Assembly (NCBI RefSeq): GCF_900100765.1
Contig: NZ_FNFO01000005.1
Location: 1-64,000, forward strand
Direction: 5' to 3'
Length of the DNA stretch: 64,000 nucleotides
DNA from: Catalinimonas alkaloidigena
Lineage (GTDB): Bacteria; Bacteroidota; Bacteroidia; Cytophagales; Flexibacteraceae
Shown: positions 23,597 to 32,327 of the stretch, in pieces
Position numbering within the stretch: position 1 is the stretch's first letter
How the letters are laid out: the number at the start of each line of letters is the position of its first letter
Position numbers and translations under genes: made by a program
The notes under the pieces: generated by a model
The model's database searches: none
What the model saw: only the letters and a program-made list of their open reading frames with translations
What the model was told of the DNA's origin: nothing

Positions 23597-25036
23597 TCAG
23601 CGCCGCGTACGGCGGGGGCCCACTTCTTCCAGCGAAGTGTCGCTTCCGACCACCATTTTGTGCGGCCGTTTGTGTACCCGATTGCCCAGCCACAGTCCCA
23701 CCACACTGGCCAGCAATCCCCACAGGATGGACGGCAGGGGCCCTTCGGGCACGGGTCCATACGTCATGCTCACCCATACGGTAAATCCACCCACCATGGC
23801 CCCCATCGCGCCGGTAGGCGTGGTGCGGCGGCCGTAAATTCCGGCAACCAGCGGCACAAAAAGCGCGACCAGCGTAAACGCCGACGACTCGCCCACCAAC
23901 TCGTAGATGTCGGCACGAATGCTGGCCAGTACCGTGCTCACGAGCGTAATCAGTACGACACTGAGGCGCAACAACCGCAGGAACACCCGCTCGTCGGGCT
24001 GTAGGTACGGCCGTAGAATGTTTTCGGCCAGGATGGTGGCCGGTGCCAGAATCGCTCCGCTCGTTGTACTGAGAATTGCCGACAGCAATGCCCCGAAAAA
24101 CGCTACCTGCAACCAGGGAGGTGCTTCGGCCAGGACGATCGACGGCAGGGCCAGTTGTGCGTCGCCCGCCAGCAGTTCCGGGTGCAGTACCTTGACGCAC
24201 AGTGCAATAAATAACGGAAGGGCTGCCACCGAGAGGTACAGCGCACTCCCCAGATACGAAGCCCGCACCGCCGTCCGTGCCGAACGCGCCGCCATCACCC
24301 GCTGGAAGATGTCCTGCCCGGGAATGGACCCCAGTCCGATCGTCATCCACGCGGCCAAGTAGGTAATCCACCCGTCCCACGTGTGTTCGGGCAGAAACCG
24401 GAAAAATCCGTCGGGGACTTCCGCCAGGATGGGCGCAAACCCACCCGCGCGGTCCAGCAGGTTGAACGCCAGCAGCAGCAGGCCGACGATGATGACACAC
24501 GTTTGCAGAAAATCAGTCACGGAAATGGCCCACATCCCGCCCAGGTACGTGTAAATCAGCACCGAAGCGGCCCCGATCAATACGCCCCAGAGCACCGGAA
24601 TGCCCGACAGCGTGTGGAACAGAATGCCGGTCGCCACCAACTGGGCGGCAATCCAACCAAAATACGAGGGAATTAACAGGAGACTGGCGACGAGTTCGAC
24701 CCGCCGCCCGAACTTTTTTCGATAAAAGTCGCCGAACGTCAGCAGGTTCATCCGGTAGAGCGGCCGGGCAAAAAGCAAGCCTACCAAGAACAGACACAGC
24801 GCAGCCCCGAACGGATCTTCCACGACGCCGATCAGGCCGTGTTCTGCAAATTCGGAGGAAGCCCCCAGCACCGTTTCGGCCCCGAACCAGGTCGCAAATA
24901 ACGCAGAGGCCGCCAGCACCAGCGGCAACTGACGCCCGGCCAGCACAAAATCTTCAGAGTTCTTGACGAAGCGACTGGTCAGTGCGCCAATCAGCAAAGT
25001 ACCTCCCAGGTACAGGAGTACCGCAACGACTACCAT
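23597..25036 (-). CDS. sodium:solute symporter family protein
   Basis: A 479-residue inner-membrane protein with about 13 hydrophobic helices. SSS-family signatures are SEDFVLAGRQLPLVLAASAL at the start, ATWFGAETVLGASSEFAEHG in helix 2, IYTYLGGMWAISVTDFLQ, and SAILSTTSGAILAPATILAENI. The family couples Na+ influx to uptake of sugars, amino acids, vitamins or organic anions, and substrate cannot be read from sequence. The C-terminal tail is short, with no kinase or regulatory domain. Transcribed alone. Confidence 0.85.
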   Translation of the reverse strand: MVVVAVLLYLGGTLLIGALTSRFVKNSEDFVLAGRQLPLVLAASALFATWFGAETVLGASSEFAEHGLIGVVEDPFGAALCLFLVGLLFARPLYRMNLLTFGDFYRKKFGRRVELVASLLLIPSYFGWIAAQLVATGILFHTLSGIPVLWGVLIGAASVLIYTYLGGMWAISVTDFLQTCVIIVGLLLLAFNLLDRAGGFAPILAEVPDGFFRFLPEHTWDGWITYLAAWMTIGLGSIPGQDIFQRVMAARSARTAVRASYLGSALYLSVAALPLFIALCVKVLHPELLAGDAQLALPSIVLAEAPPWLQVAFFGALLSAILSTTSGAILAPATILAENILRPYLQPDERVFLRLLRLSVVLITLVSTVLASIRADIYELVGESSAFTLVALFVPLVAGIYGRRTTPTGAMGAMVGGFTVWVSMTYGPVPEGPLPSILWGLLASVVGLWLGNRVHKRPHKMVVGSDTSLEEVGPRRTRR

Positions 25037-25219
25037 AGGCCTTGTTTTTTCCTACGCTGCCGGGTGGGACGACAAGGGAAGCGTGTAAATTAAACAACCG
25101 ACAGATTTTAGCGCAAAGTTTTTTCGGGAAAGCCCGGGCACCTCCCACAGGCCGCCGCTGCGTCCGCTATCTTCGTGGCCGAGATCTGTTCTGCCCGTCC
25201 TCATTTTGCTGATTTGCCG

Positions 25220-26437
25220 ATGCTTACCCTCCCTTACGCAGCTTTTTTGGTCATTGCCGGTGTACTGGTCATCCTCAGCATTCTGGGCGGTCGGTTTCTC
25301 TCCCGTTTTGGCTTCTCTTCGCTGCTCGTCACGCTGGGGATCGGCATGCTGGTCGGCAACGGCGGGCGTTACGATTTCGATTTCGACTATCCGCTGCTGA
25401 CGTTGCGAATCAGCGAAATGGCGCTGAGTGTCATCATCTTCGCCGGCGGGTTCACGTCCGAATGGAAGCGCTTCCGGCCGGTGCTGTGGCAGGGAATTTC
25501 CCTGGCCACGCTGGGGGTGCTGCTGACCGCCCTGTGTGTCGCACTGTTTGTCCATTTTGTACTGGGGTGGGCCTTTTTACCTGCGCTGCTGCTGGGGGCC
25601 ATCATCTCTTCGACCGATGCGGCGGCCGTCTTCTCCATCCTGGAAAACACCGGCCTGCGGCTTAAGCAAGGCGTCAGCGAAGTGCTCGAACTGGAATCGG
25701 GCACCAACGACCCGATGGCCTATTTCCTGACCTTCAGCCTGACCACCCTTCTGCTCCTCCCCGACCAACCCGTGCTGTCGCTGCTGCCCGGCTTTGTGTT
25801 GACCATGCTGATCGGGCTGGGGAGTGGCCTGCTGCTGGGGCGCGTCACCTGGTGGATCATCACCAAAGTGACCTTGAAACGTGGGCAAAACATCGTCGTG
25901 CTGATCGGCCTGATCCTGGTACTGTATGGCCTGAACGTGCTGCTGGGCGGTAGTGCCTTTCTGGCGATTTACACGGCGGGGCTGGTGCTGGGCAACGCAC
26001 CGTGGCAACACCGGCAACTGAACATCCACTTTTTCGAGGGCCTTTCGTGGTTGATGGAAACCGGGCTGTTCCTGCTGCTAGGACTGCAAGTGTACCTGCA
26101 GGAACTCACGCACATGTACCGCTACGGTCTCTACGTCGCCTTACTCTTGATCGTGGTGGCCCGCCCGGTGGGCACGTACCTGTCGCTGCTGTTTTTCCGG
26201 TCGCCTTCGCGCCGGGGCAAAGTCTTTTTCGCGTGGGTGGGCCTGCGCGGCGCCACGCCGATTGTGTTTGCGCTGATTCCGGTTGTGCAACGCGTGCCCC
26301 AGGCCGAGCTGATCTTCAACATCTCGTTCATCGTGGTGATCGTTTCCATCCTCGTACAAGGCACCACCGTCGCCCCCGTTGCCCGCTGGCTAGGGCTGGA
26401 AGAGGAAGCTTCTGCTCACTCGGGCAAGGGGCTTTGA
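25220..26437 (+). CDS. potassium/proton antiporter, CPA1 (NhaP2/CvrA-like)
   Basis: A 405-residue inner-membrane antiporter with about 12 helices, exchanging cations for protons. It has the CPA1 marks GFSSLLVTLGIGMLVG, AIISSTDAAAVFSIL and ESGTNDPMAYFLT (helix 5, acidic ND pair), with FAWVGLRGATPIVFAL near the end. Closest in form to the NhaP2/CvrA subgroup, but it stops after the membrane domain and lacks the C-terminal RCK/TrkA-C part. ATG 25220 is preferred over the upstream GTG (25175), which only adds a polar extension. Its 3' end overlaps the convergent DUF3124 gene by 22 nt. Confidence 0.85.
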   Translation: MLTLPYAAFLVIAGVLVILSILGGRFLSRFGFSSLLVTLGIGMLVGNGGRYDFDFDYPLLTLRISEMALSVIIFAGGFTSEWKRFRPVLWQGISLATLGVLLTALCVALFVHFVLGWAFLPALLLGAIISSTDAAAVFSILENTGLRLKQGVSEVLELESGTNDPMAYFLTFSLTTLLLLPDQPVLSLLPGFVLTMLIGLGSGLLLGRVTWWIITKVTLKRGQNIVVLIGLILVLYGLNVLLGGSAFLAIYTAGLVLGNAPWQHRQLNIHFFEGLSWLMETGLFLLLGLQVYLQELTHMYRYGLYVALLLIVVARPVGTYLSLLFFRSPSRRGKVFFAWVGLRGATPIVFALIPVVQRVPQAELIFNISFIVVIVSILVQGTTVAPVARWLGLEEEASAHSGKGL

Positions 26438-26961
26438 ACGGTAGAATCCCGCTCAATCACTACACCTTCGGTCAGGAACGAAATGCCTTGCTGCGAGCGC
26501 GCGCCGATCATCACGGCCTGAATCACGGGTTGTGCCGAAGCGGCGCGGGTTCCCCACCGCACCAGGAAGTTGGCCCCGGCCCCGCCCCGGTGTTCGGCAT
26601 CCTCCACGACAAACTCCAGCGAAGCCATCGGCTTCACCAGCGCCGTTTGTTCCAGGTAAGTGCGCGTCAGCTCCCCCTGCGAATCGTAGTAGTCGACGTG
26701 GGTCACGTAAAGGGAATCGGTTAGGCTGGTGTTGCGAATGCTGAGGGTGGCCGTCAACAGAAAGCGGCGGGTGCCGTCCATGTAGTAGATGTCGGAGTAG
26801 ATCGGTACATACACCGCCTCCCGGTAGGCCAGGTCGGCGGGCGTTACGTCCACGTAAGTATAGTCGTGACTGGGCAGGAGCTCCACGGCCGGCGGTTCGG
26901 TGGCCGACTGACAAGCGACGAAGCCTATCCCCAACAGAAAAATGACGAAGCGCATCAGCAT
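26416..26961 (-). CDS. DUF3124 lipoprotein
   Basis: A 181-residue envelope protein. A lipobox near the N-terminus (GIGFVACQS) predicts lipidation. The body matches DUF3124: YVPIYSDIYY, LLTATLSIRNTS, YYDSQGELTRTYLE, PMASLEFVVEDAEHRGGAGA and a closing AVMIGARSQQGISF. No biochemical role is known. ATG 26955 (MRFVIF) is a possible alternative start. Its coding end overlaps that of the antiporter on the other strand by 22 nt. Confidence 0.85.
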   Translation of the reverse strand: MLMRFVIFLLGIGFVACQSATEPPAVELLPSHDYTYVDVTPADLAYREAVYVPIYSDIYYMDGTRRFLLTATLSIRNTSLTDSLYVTHVDYYDSQGELTRTYLEQTALVKPMASLEFVVEDAEHRGGAGANFLVRWGTRAASAQPVIQAVMIGARSQQGISFLTEGVVIERDSTVQSPLPE

Positions 26962-27056
26962 AGACGAGTGGTGATCGGAAGCGTACGCACCCCGGAACCG
27001 GGCCGCTACCGCAACGATGTTACAAAGAAAGTGACAGACCTGAGGCCTAACAACCC

Positions 27057-27090
27057 AAAAAGCCGCTTCCCGGCCCGGAAAGCGGCTTTT
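27057..27090 (-). terminator. intrinsic terminator of the FKBP gene
   Basis: An 11-bp stem AAAAGCCGCTT / AAGCGGCTTTT lies about 20 nt beyond the FKBP stop. The T run is within and after the stem, so it may act in both directions. Confidence 0.8.
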
Positions 27091-27111
27091 GAAAAGGCAT
27101 CGGAAGCCAGC

Positions 27112-27972
27112 TTAGTTGACCTCCACTAATTTCACTTCGAAGATCAGCGGTGCATACGGGGGGATGGCATTGCTTCCCTGTTCCCCGTACGCCAGGCTCG
27201 AAGGCATGATCAACAGGGCTTTGCCCCCTTTCTTCATCAGGCTGATGCCTTCGCTGAAGCCGCTGATGACCCCGCTGCCGACTTTGAATCCAAACGACTT
27301 GCCGCTATCGAACTTGTAGCCGCTCAGCAGATACCCGGTATAATCGACCGATACTTCCTTGCCGTTGACCGCCTGTTCGCCCTGGCCTTCTTCCTGCTCC
27401 ACGTAGTACAGGCCCGACGAGGTACGCGTCGCCGTCAGGCTGCTGTCGGCGATAAACTCGCGAATCAGCTGATCTTCGGTTTTGATGTCGAGCACCTTGA
27501 TGTCGAACCGCAACGGTGCGTAGGGCGGAATGTCGACGTAAGGCGTTTCACTGTCGCGCCCCTGGTCCCAGAACGCGTGGTACGAGTTGATAAAGATCTG
27601 TCCTTTTTCACCTTTCCGGAACTGCGCCACGCCTTCGTTCAACCCGGGGATGATCAGACCGGCGTTGAGTACAAAAGACAGCGGCTCGGTCGAATCGGCC
27701 TTACCGAACTGCGCCCCATCCAACAGGTACCCTTCGTACGAAATGGACACCTGCTCCCCGGTTTTCGGCTTTATGCTGTCGGCATGCGCTTCGGTAATGC
27801 GGTAAAAAACCCCCGAAGCGGTTTGTTGTGCGTCAATGCTGTTGTCACTCAGGTACTGCTGAATCTGGTTGGCGTTCTCGTCGAACCGCTCGTTGGCGGA
27901 AGGCTCTTTGTCCTGACATGACCACAGGCAGACACCGGTTAACAAAATCGACACATACTGAACTGTTTTCAT
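27112..27972 (-). CDS. double-domain FKBP-type peptidyl-prolyl isomerase lipoprotein
   Basis: A 286-residue envelope folding factor. ATG 27972 is chosen because it opens a lipoprotein signal (MKTVQYVSILLTGVCLWSCQD); the longer frame upstream is not signal-like. Two FKBP domains follow. The first (about 65-170) has VSISYEGYLLDGAQFGK, GLNEGVAQFRKGEKGQIFI and IPPYAPLRFDIKVLDI. The second (about 190-286) has VSVDYTGYLLSGYKFDS, GFSEGISLMKKGGKALLIMP and IPPYAPLIFEVKLVEVN. FKBPs isomerise X-Pro bonds; this one should act on exported proteins. A TACATTTG box 35 nt upstream is a likely -7 element. Confidence 0.9.
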   Translation of the reverse strand: MKTVQYVSILLTGVCLWSCQDKEPSANERFDENANQIQQYLSDNSIDAQQTASGVFYRITEAHADSIKPKTGEQVSISYEGYLLDGAQFGKADSTEPLSFVLNAGLIIPGLNEGVAQFRKGEKGQIFINSYHAFWDQGRDSETPYVDIPPYAPLRFDIKVLDIKTEDQLIREFIADSSLTATRTSSGLYYVEQEEGQGEQAVNGKEVSVDYTGYLLSGYKFDSGKSFGFKVGSGVISGFSEGISLMKKGGKALLIMPSSLAYGEQGSNAIPPYAPLIFEVKLVEVN

Positions 27973-28006
27973 AAAGTGTGTAAAAAAGCTGATTTGAAAA
28001 TTCTGA

Positions 28007-28014
28007 CAAATGTA
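28007..28014 (-). promoter_or_regulatory. candidate -7 element of the FKBP gene
   Basis: TACATTTG on the minus strand matches TAnnTTTG and lies 35 nt before the start. No TTG was found at the usual spacing. Confidence 0.4.
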
Positions 28015-28150
28015 CTGGCTGTTTCCGGGAGTTGGTAGCCGAAAGCCAACATGGTAATCAGCATAACGGCCGGGCGACAACGGTAGTGCCACTGATGCAG
28101 ACAGATACCCGAGAATGCGTATCTTACCGGCAAAGTCGCCATTCCACCAC

Positions 28151-30568
28151 ATGCGCTTCCTGATTCCATTTCTCTTTCTCACTACCTTCTCTGCCGTCTG
28201 CCAGTCGCTCACCCAAACCGTGCGCGGGCGCATCACCGACGCCGAAACGCAGGCCCCGCTGGTGGGTGCCAACGTACTGTTGCTGGACGGCAATCCGGAA
28301 CAACCCAAGGGCACGGTCACCGATACGGAGGGCTACTACCGGCTGGAAGGGGTGCCGGTCGGTCGCCACGCGTTCCGTTTCACGTACCTGGGCTACGAAG
28401 AAGACGTCAGACAGAACGTAATCGTGGGTTCGGCCAAAGAAGTTATTTTAAATAGTTCGCTGCGCGAAGCCATTACCACCATGGCCGAGGTCGAAGTGAA
28501 GGCCGCGGGCGTCGGCGAAGTGCAAAACGAGATGGCCACCGTCTCGGCCCGGGCGTTCACGGTCGACGAAACCGAACGCTACGCGGGCAGCCGGGGCGAT
28601 CCCGCCCGGATGGCCTCCAACTTCGCGGGGGTGCAGGGGGCCGACGATTCGCGGAACGACATCGTGATCCGGGGCAACTCGCCGCAGGGCGTGCTCTGGC
28701 AACTGGAGGGTGTGCCCATTCCCAACCCGAACCACTTCAACATTCCCGGCACGGCGGGCGGCCCCGTCACCATTCTGAACAACAAAGTGCTGGCCAACTC
28801 CGATTTTTTCACCGGCGCATTTCCGGCGCAGTACGGCAACGCCATTGCGGGGGTATTCGACCTGAAATTCCGGAACGGCAACAACGAACAACACGAGTTC
28901 AGCGGGCAACTGGGCGTGCTGGGCACGGAGCTTTCGGCTGAAGGGCCCCTCACCAAAAACCACCGCTCCTCGTACCTCGCCACCTACCGTTACTCTACGC
29001 TGTCGCTGTTCCAGGCGCTGGGCATCGACATCGGCACAACGTCTGTGCCCCGCTACCAGGACCTGAACTTCCGCGTCAATTTTCCGCTGAAGAAGGGCGG
29101 CAACCTCGCGCTGTTCGGGCTGGGCGGCCTTTCGCACGTCGACATCCTGATTTCCGATCAGAAGAAACCGGTGCGCGACCTCTACGGACAAAACGACCGC
29201 GACCAGTACTTTTCGTCGCACATGGGCACGGTGGGCCTTACGTACTCGCGCCCCTACGGTACGCGCACCTTCCTGAAAGCCACGGTCTTGACGGCGACCG
29301 AAGGGGTCAGCGCATTTCACGAACTGGTCTACCGGCACGTCGATGCCAACGACAATTACCAGGTCGATTCGCTGGTGCCGCTGCTCGACTACAATTTCCG
29401 GCAACACAAGCTGTCGGGCGGCCTGCTGACCTACCACAAATTCGGCGCCCGCAGCACGTTGAGCGTCGGCGCGAACCTCGACTGGTACTTCTTTCATTTT
29501 CAGGACAGCCTCCGCAACATTGTGGAAGGCACGCCGCGCTATTACCAGTTCCGCACGCGATGGGACGCCCAGCGGAGTGCCGTGCTGGCGCAGCCGTACG
29601 TGCAGTGGAAATACCGTTTCTCCGACGCCTGGACGCTGAATGCAGGTGTACACGCGCAGTATTTTTCGCTCAGCGGCAGCGTATCGCCGTTCGAGCCACG
29701 GCTGGGCGTGCAATGGAACCTGGCCGACGGGCAAGCGCTTTCGCTGGGGCTGGGCCGGCACAGCCAGATGCAGTCACCCTACCTCTATTTTTACGGCCAG
29801 GAAACCGTAGACGGCGTGCCGCAACTCCACAACCTGAAGATGGATTTTACGCGGAGCAACCACGCCGTACTGAGCTACAACCGCGCCCTGAGCCGGACCA
29901 TGCGCCTGAAAGCCGAGACGTATTACCAGTACCTGTTCGACATTCCGGTTACAGTACGGCCTTCGTCGTTTTCGCTGGTCAACACGGGGGTGGGCTTCAG
30001 CCGCTTTTTCCCCGACACGCTGCAAAATACCGGCATCGGGCGGAACTATGGCGTGGAACTGACGCTGGAAAAAGCGTTCAGTCAGGGCTATTTCTTCCTG
30101 CTTACCGGATCGCTGTTTGAATCCACCTACCGGGGCAGCGACGGCATCTGGCGCGACACCGACTTCAACGGCAACTACGCGGCCAACGCCCTCGTCACCA
30201 AAGAGTTCAGCTTTAAAAACAATTCTACCCTGCAACTGGGCACCAAGTGGACCACCGCCGGCGGACGCCGCTACGGCCCGGTCGACCTGCCCGCCTCAGA
30301 ACGCGAGCGCGAAGTGGTATACGTCGATTCCCTGCGCAACTCCTGGCAGATCCGGCCGTATTTTCGGGTAGATTTGCGCATCAGCTACCGCCTGAATCGC
30401 CCCAAAGTGGCCCACGAATTTTCGCTAGACCTGGTCAACATCCTCGACCGACAGAACGTGCTCAACCTCACCTACGCCCCGAACGAATTCGATCCGAACG
30501 CCTCGCCCATTCGCGAAGAGTACCAACTCGGGTTCCTGCCCCTGTTCTACTACCGCATCGATTTTTAA
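28151..30568 (+). CDS. TonB-dependent receptor with carboxypeptidase-like N-terminal domain
   Basis: An 805-residue outer-membrane receptor. ATG 28151 opens a signal peptide ending near FSAVCQS. Residues about 22-110 form a CarboxypepD_reg-like beta domain (GRITDAETQAPLVGANVLL... DTEGYYRLEGVPVGRHAF). A plug domain (about 120-225; GVQGADDSRNDIVIRGNSPQ) and a C-terminal barrel ending YYRIDF follow. It resembles the non-SusC receptors of Bacteroidota; no SusD partner is present, so the ligand is unknown. The ankyrin gene follows after 2 nt and may be co-transcribed. Confidence 0.9.
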   Translation: MRFLIPFLFLTTFSAVCQSLTQTVRGRITDAETQAPLVGANVLLLDGNPEQPKGTVTDTEGYYRLEGVPVGRHAFRFTYLGYEEDVRQNVIVGSAKEVILNSSLREAITTMAEVEVKAAGVGEVQNEMATVSARAFTVDETERYAGSRGDPARMASNFAGVQGADDSRNDIVIRGNSPQGVLWQLEGVPIPNPNHFNIPGTAGGPVTILNNKVLANSDFFTGAFPAQYGNAIAGVFDLKFRNGNNEQHEFSGQLGVLGTELSAEGPLTKNHRSSYLATYRYSTLSLFQALGIDIGTTSVPRYQDLNFRVNFPLKKGGNLALFGLGGLSHVDILISDQKKPVRDLYGQNDRDQYFSSHMGTVGLTYSRPYGTRTFLKATVLTATEGVSAFHELVYRHVDANDNYQVDSLVPLLDYNFRQHKLSGGLLTYHKFGARSTLSVGANLDWYFFHFQDSLRNIVEGTPRYYQFRTRWDAQRSAVLAQPYVQWKYRFSDAWTLNAGVHAQYFSLSGSVSPFEPRLGVQWNLADGQALSLGLGRHSQMQSPYLYFYGQETVDGVPQLHNLKMDFTRSNHAVLSYNRALSRTMRLKAETYYQYLFDIPVTVRPSSFSLVNTGVGFSRFFPDTLQNTGIGRNYGVELTLEKAFSQGYFFLLTGSLFESTYRGSDGIWRDTDFNGNYAANALVTKEFSFKNNSTLQLGTKWTTAGGRRYGPVDLPASEREREVVYVDSLRNSWQIRPYFRVDLRISYRLNRPKVAHEFSLDLVNILDRQNVLNLTYAPNEFDPNASPIREEYQLGFLPLFYYRIDF

Positions 30569-30570
30569 GA

Positions 30571-31035
30571 ATGAGCAAGCTGAATACCTATATTTTTGCG
30601 TCAGACCTAATCAACGCCCAGCGATTACTTGACGCAGGTGTTGATATCAATACAAAGAGTAATCACAACACTTACCCCATCGTCGCAGCCATAGAAAGCG
30701 CTCATCCTAAAAACCTTGAATTTGTGATCATTAATGGTGCCGATGTGAATATTGACGGAGGCTTTCCCTTAGCCGTAGCGATTGATGGTTGTATTGATGG
30801 CATGCTCCAGAATAGAAGAAGTGCCCCTTATCCGGAAGCGCTGCAAATGGTGGGCATTCTGCTTGCTAACGGTGCCGATCTGGAAATCATAAATGATCAA
30901 CATGAACGCCCAGTGGATGTAATCGCTGCTTATGCTACAGGCTCGAAGCATTTCTTTGAATCACTCAAAACTATTTTTCGGCCGATCATCCACGACATAG
31001 ACAAATTACTTGTTTTCAAGGAAGACTTTTCATGA
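30571..31035 (+). CDS. ankyrin-repeat protein, AT-rich
   Basis: A 154-residue soluble protein with ankyrin-type repeats (RLLDAGVDINTKSNHNTYPI, NLEFVIINGADVNIDGG, VGILLANGADLEIINDQHE). It begins 2 nt after the TonB receptor stop and ends in a 4-nt ATGA overlap with the next gene, yet its base composition is much more AT-rich than either neighbour. That suggests a recent insertion into an existing operon. Such small ankyrin proteins often serve as immunity or binding proteins; no toxin is nearby, so the role is open. Confidence 0.8.
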   Translation: MSKLNTYIFASDLINAQRLLDAGVDINTKSNHNTYPIVAAIESAHPKNLEFVIINGADVNIDGGFPLAVAIDGCIDGMLQNRRSAPYPEALQMVGILLANGADLEIINDQHERPVDVIAAYATGSKHFFESLKTIFRPIIHDIDKLLVFKEDFS

Positions 31036-31853
31036 TCCAGACCCTCGCCCCGATTGCTCACATCGACCGGATGTTGATTGACCTGCTGCGGTCGTTGCAA
31101 GCCGAGGACTGGAATCGGCAGACCCTGGCGCCCCTCTGGACGGTGAAAGACGTGGCGTTGCATTTGCTGGACGGGAACATCCGGGGCATTTCGATGTCGA
31201 AAGATCAGTTTTTCGGGATTACGCCGCCGGAAATCCGTTCGTATCAGGATCTGGTGGGCTTTCTGAATGCGTTGAATGCCGACTGGATCAAGGCGACCCG
31301 GCGAATCAGCCCGCGCCTGCTCATTTCCCTGCTGGAAAGCACCAACGCGGAATACCACGCGCACCTGGCCTCGCTCGACCCGGACGCGGATGCACTTTTT
31401 GCGGTCGGCTGGGCCGGCGAAGACACCTCACCCAACTGGTTTCACATTGCCCGGGAATACACCGAAAAGTGGCACCACCAGCAACAGATTCGGGTGGCCG
31501 TCGGGCAAGACGACGCGCTGCTCAGGGAGGAACTCTACACACCGCTTCTCGAGACATTCATGCGGGCGCTACCGCACCACTACCGAAACGTAGCGGCTCC
31601 GGCGGGTACCGTGCTCCAGTTTAGCGTCGAAGGCATTGCCCCCGCCTGGTGGCTACGGAAAGCGTCCGAGGGCTGGGTATTGATGGATCGGGTCGAAACT
31701 TCCCCACAGAGTCGCGTGCTACTGCCGCGCGGACTGGCGTGGCGCATTTTTACGAAGGCCGTTCCCCGCGCCGAAGCCCTCTCTCGTCTGCAAATTGAAG
31801 GCGATGTCCGGCTCGGGCAGGAGATTGTCGGCATGCTTTCTGTCATGGCATAG
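31032..31853 (+). CDS. DinB/maleylpyruvate isomerase-like protein
   Basis: A 273-residue protein of the DinB-like four-helix fold, matching proteins with a maleylpyruvate-isomerase N-terminal domain. Visible are LWTVKDVALHLLDGNI (first metal His), an acidic loop, and YTEKWHHQQQIR (further His ligands near residue 155). Known members are metal-dependent thiol transferases or isomerases using mycothiol or bacillithiol, and which thiol this one uses is unknown. The start overlaps the ankyrin stop (ATGA), implying translational coupling. Confidence 0.75.
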   Translation: MIQTLAPIAHIDRMLIDLLRSLQAEDWNRQTLAPLWTVKDVALHLLDGNIRGISMSKDQFFGITPPEIRSYQDLVGFLNALNADWIKATRRISPRLLISLLESTNAEYHAHLASLDPDADALFAVGWAGEDTSPNWFHIAREYTEKWHHQQQIRVAVGQDDALLREELYTPLLETFMRALPHHYRNVAAPAGTVLQFSVEGIAPAWWLRKASEGWVLMDRVETSPQSRVLLPRGLAWRIFTKAVPRAEALSRLQIEGDVRLGQEIVGMLSVMA

Positions 31854-31946
31854 CGTCGGCAAGACGCCCGTCGTTCGTCACGCCAGCCGACCGTTCCTGT
31901 AATTTCTTACTAGATTGTAGAGCAAATCTCAAAACTCGTTTTACCT

Positions 31947-31962
31947 TAACTTCTACAAGTTA
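31947..31962. promoter_or_regulatory. candidate PadR operator (palindrome)
   Basis: TAACTT-CTAC-AAGTTA is a perfect 6+6 palindrome ending 8 nt before the PadR start. PadR proteins usually bind such palindromes at their own promoter, so autorepression is likely but unproven. Confidence 0.45.
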
Positions 31963-31969
31963 GAAACAA

Positions 31970-32317
31970 ATGCTGGAAACACGATTAGGTGACTTTGAAG
32001 AGACCCTGCTGCTGCTGGTCGGCATTCTGGGCGACGATGCGTACGCCTTCAAAATTTCGGAGGAGTTCGAGTCGCAAACCGGCCGATCCGTTTCCATCGG
32101 GGCGGTGCATTCAACGCTCGACCGGCTCGCCAAGAAAGGCTTCCTGACGTCGGAAATGGGCCAGGCCACCGCCGAGCGGGGCGGGCGCCGCAAACGCATC
32201 TACACCATCACGGCCTACGGGCGACGCGCCCTGGAAACGTCCCGCGACTTCAAACTATCGCTCTGGCGGCAGTATCCGGCCTTCGCCGGTATGTTCAATT
32301 TCGGAGGTCAATTCTAA
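31970..32317 (+). CDS. PadR family transcriptional regulator
   Basis: A 115-residue winged-helix repressor of the PadR group. The family pattern is seen in LLLLVGILGDDAYAFKISEEFE, then SIGAVHSTLDRLAKKGFLTSEMG (recognition helix and wing) and GGRRKRIYTITAYGRRALE. It sits directly upstream of two FtsX-like permeases with 10 nt between its stop and the next start. It is the probable regulator of this set, a common arrangement in Cytophagales. A palindrome just before its start may be its operator. Confidence 0.9.
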   Translation: MLETRLGDFEETLLLLVGILGDDAYAFKISEEFESQTGRSVSIGAVHSTLDRLAKKGFLTSEMGQATAERGGRRKRIYTITAYGRRALETSRDFKLSLWRQYPAFAGMFNFGGQF

Positions 32318-32327
32318 ACGCATTCCG

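Noticed and set aside
27973-28320. N-terminal extension of the FKBP protein (frame open to 28320)
   Set aside because: The extension overlaps the divergent TonB receptor gene and lacks signal features; ATG 27972 opens a lipoprotein leader.
30247-30570. Longer ankyrin protein starting at 30247
   Set aside because: The extra part is out-of-frame translation of the TonB receptor end; the AT-rich ankyrin sequence begins at 30571.
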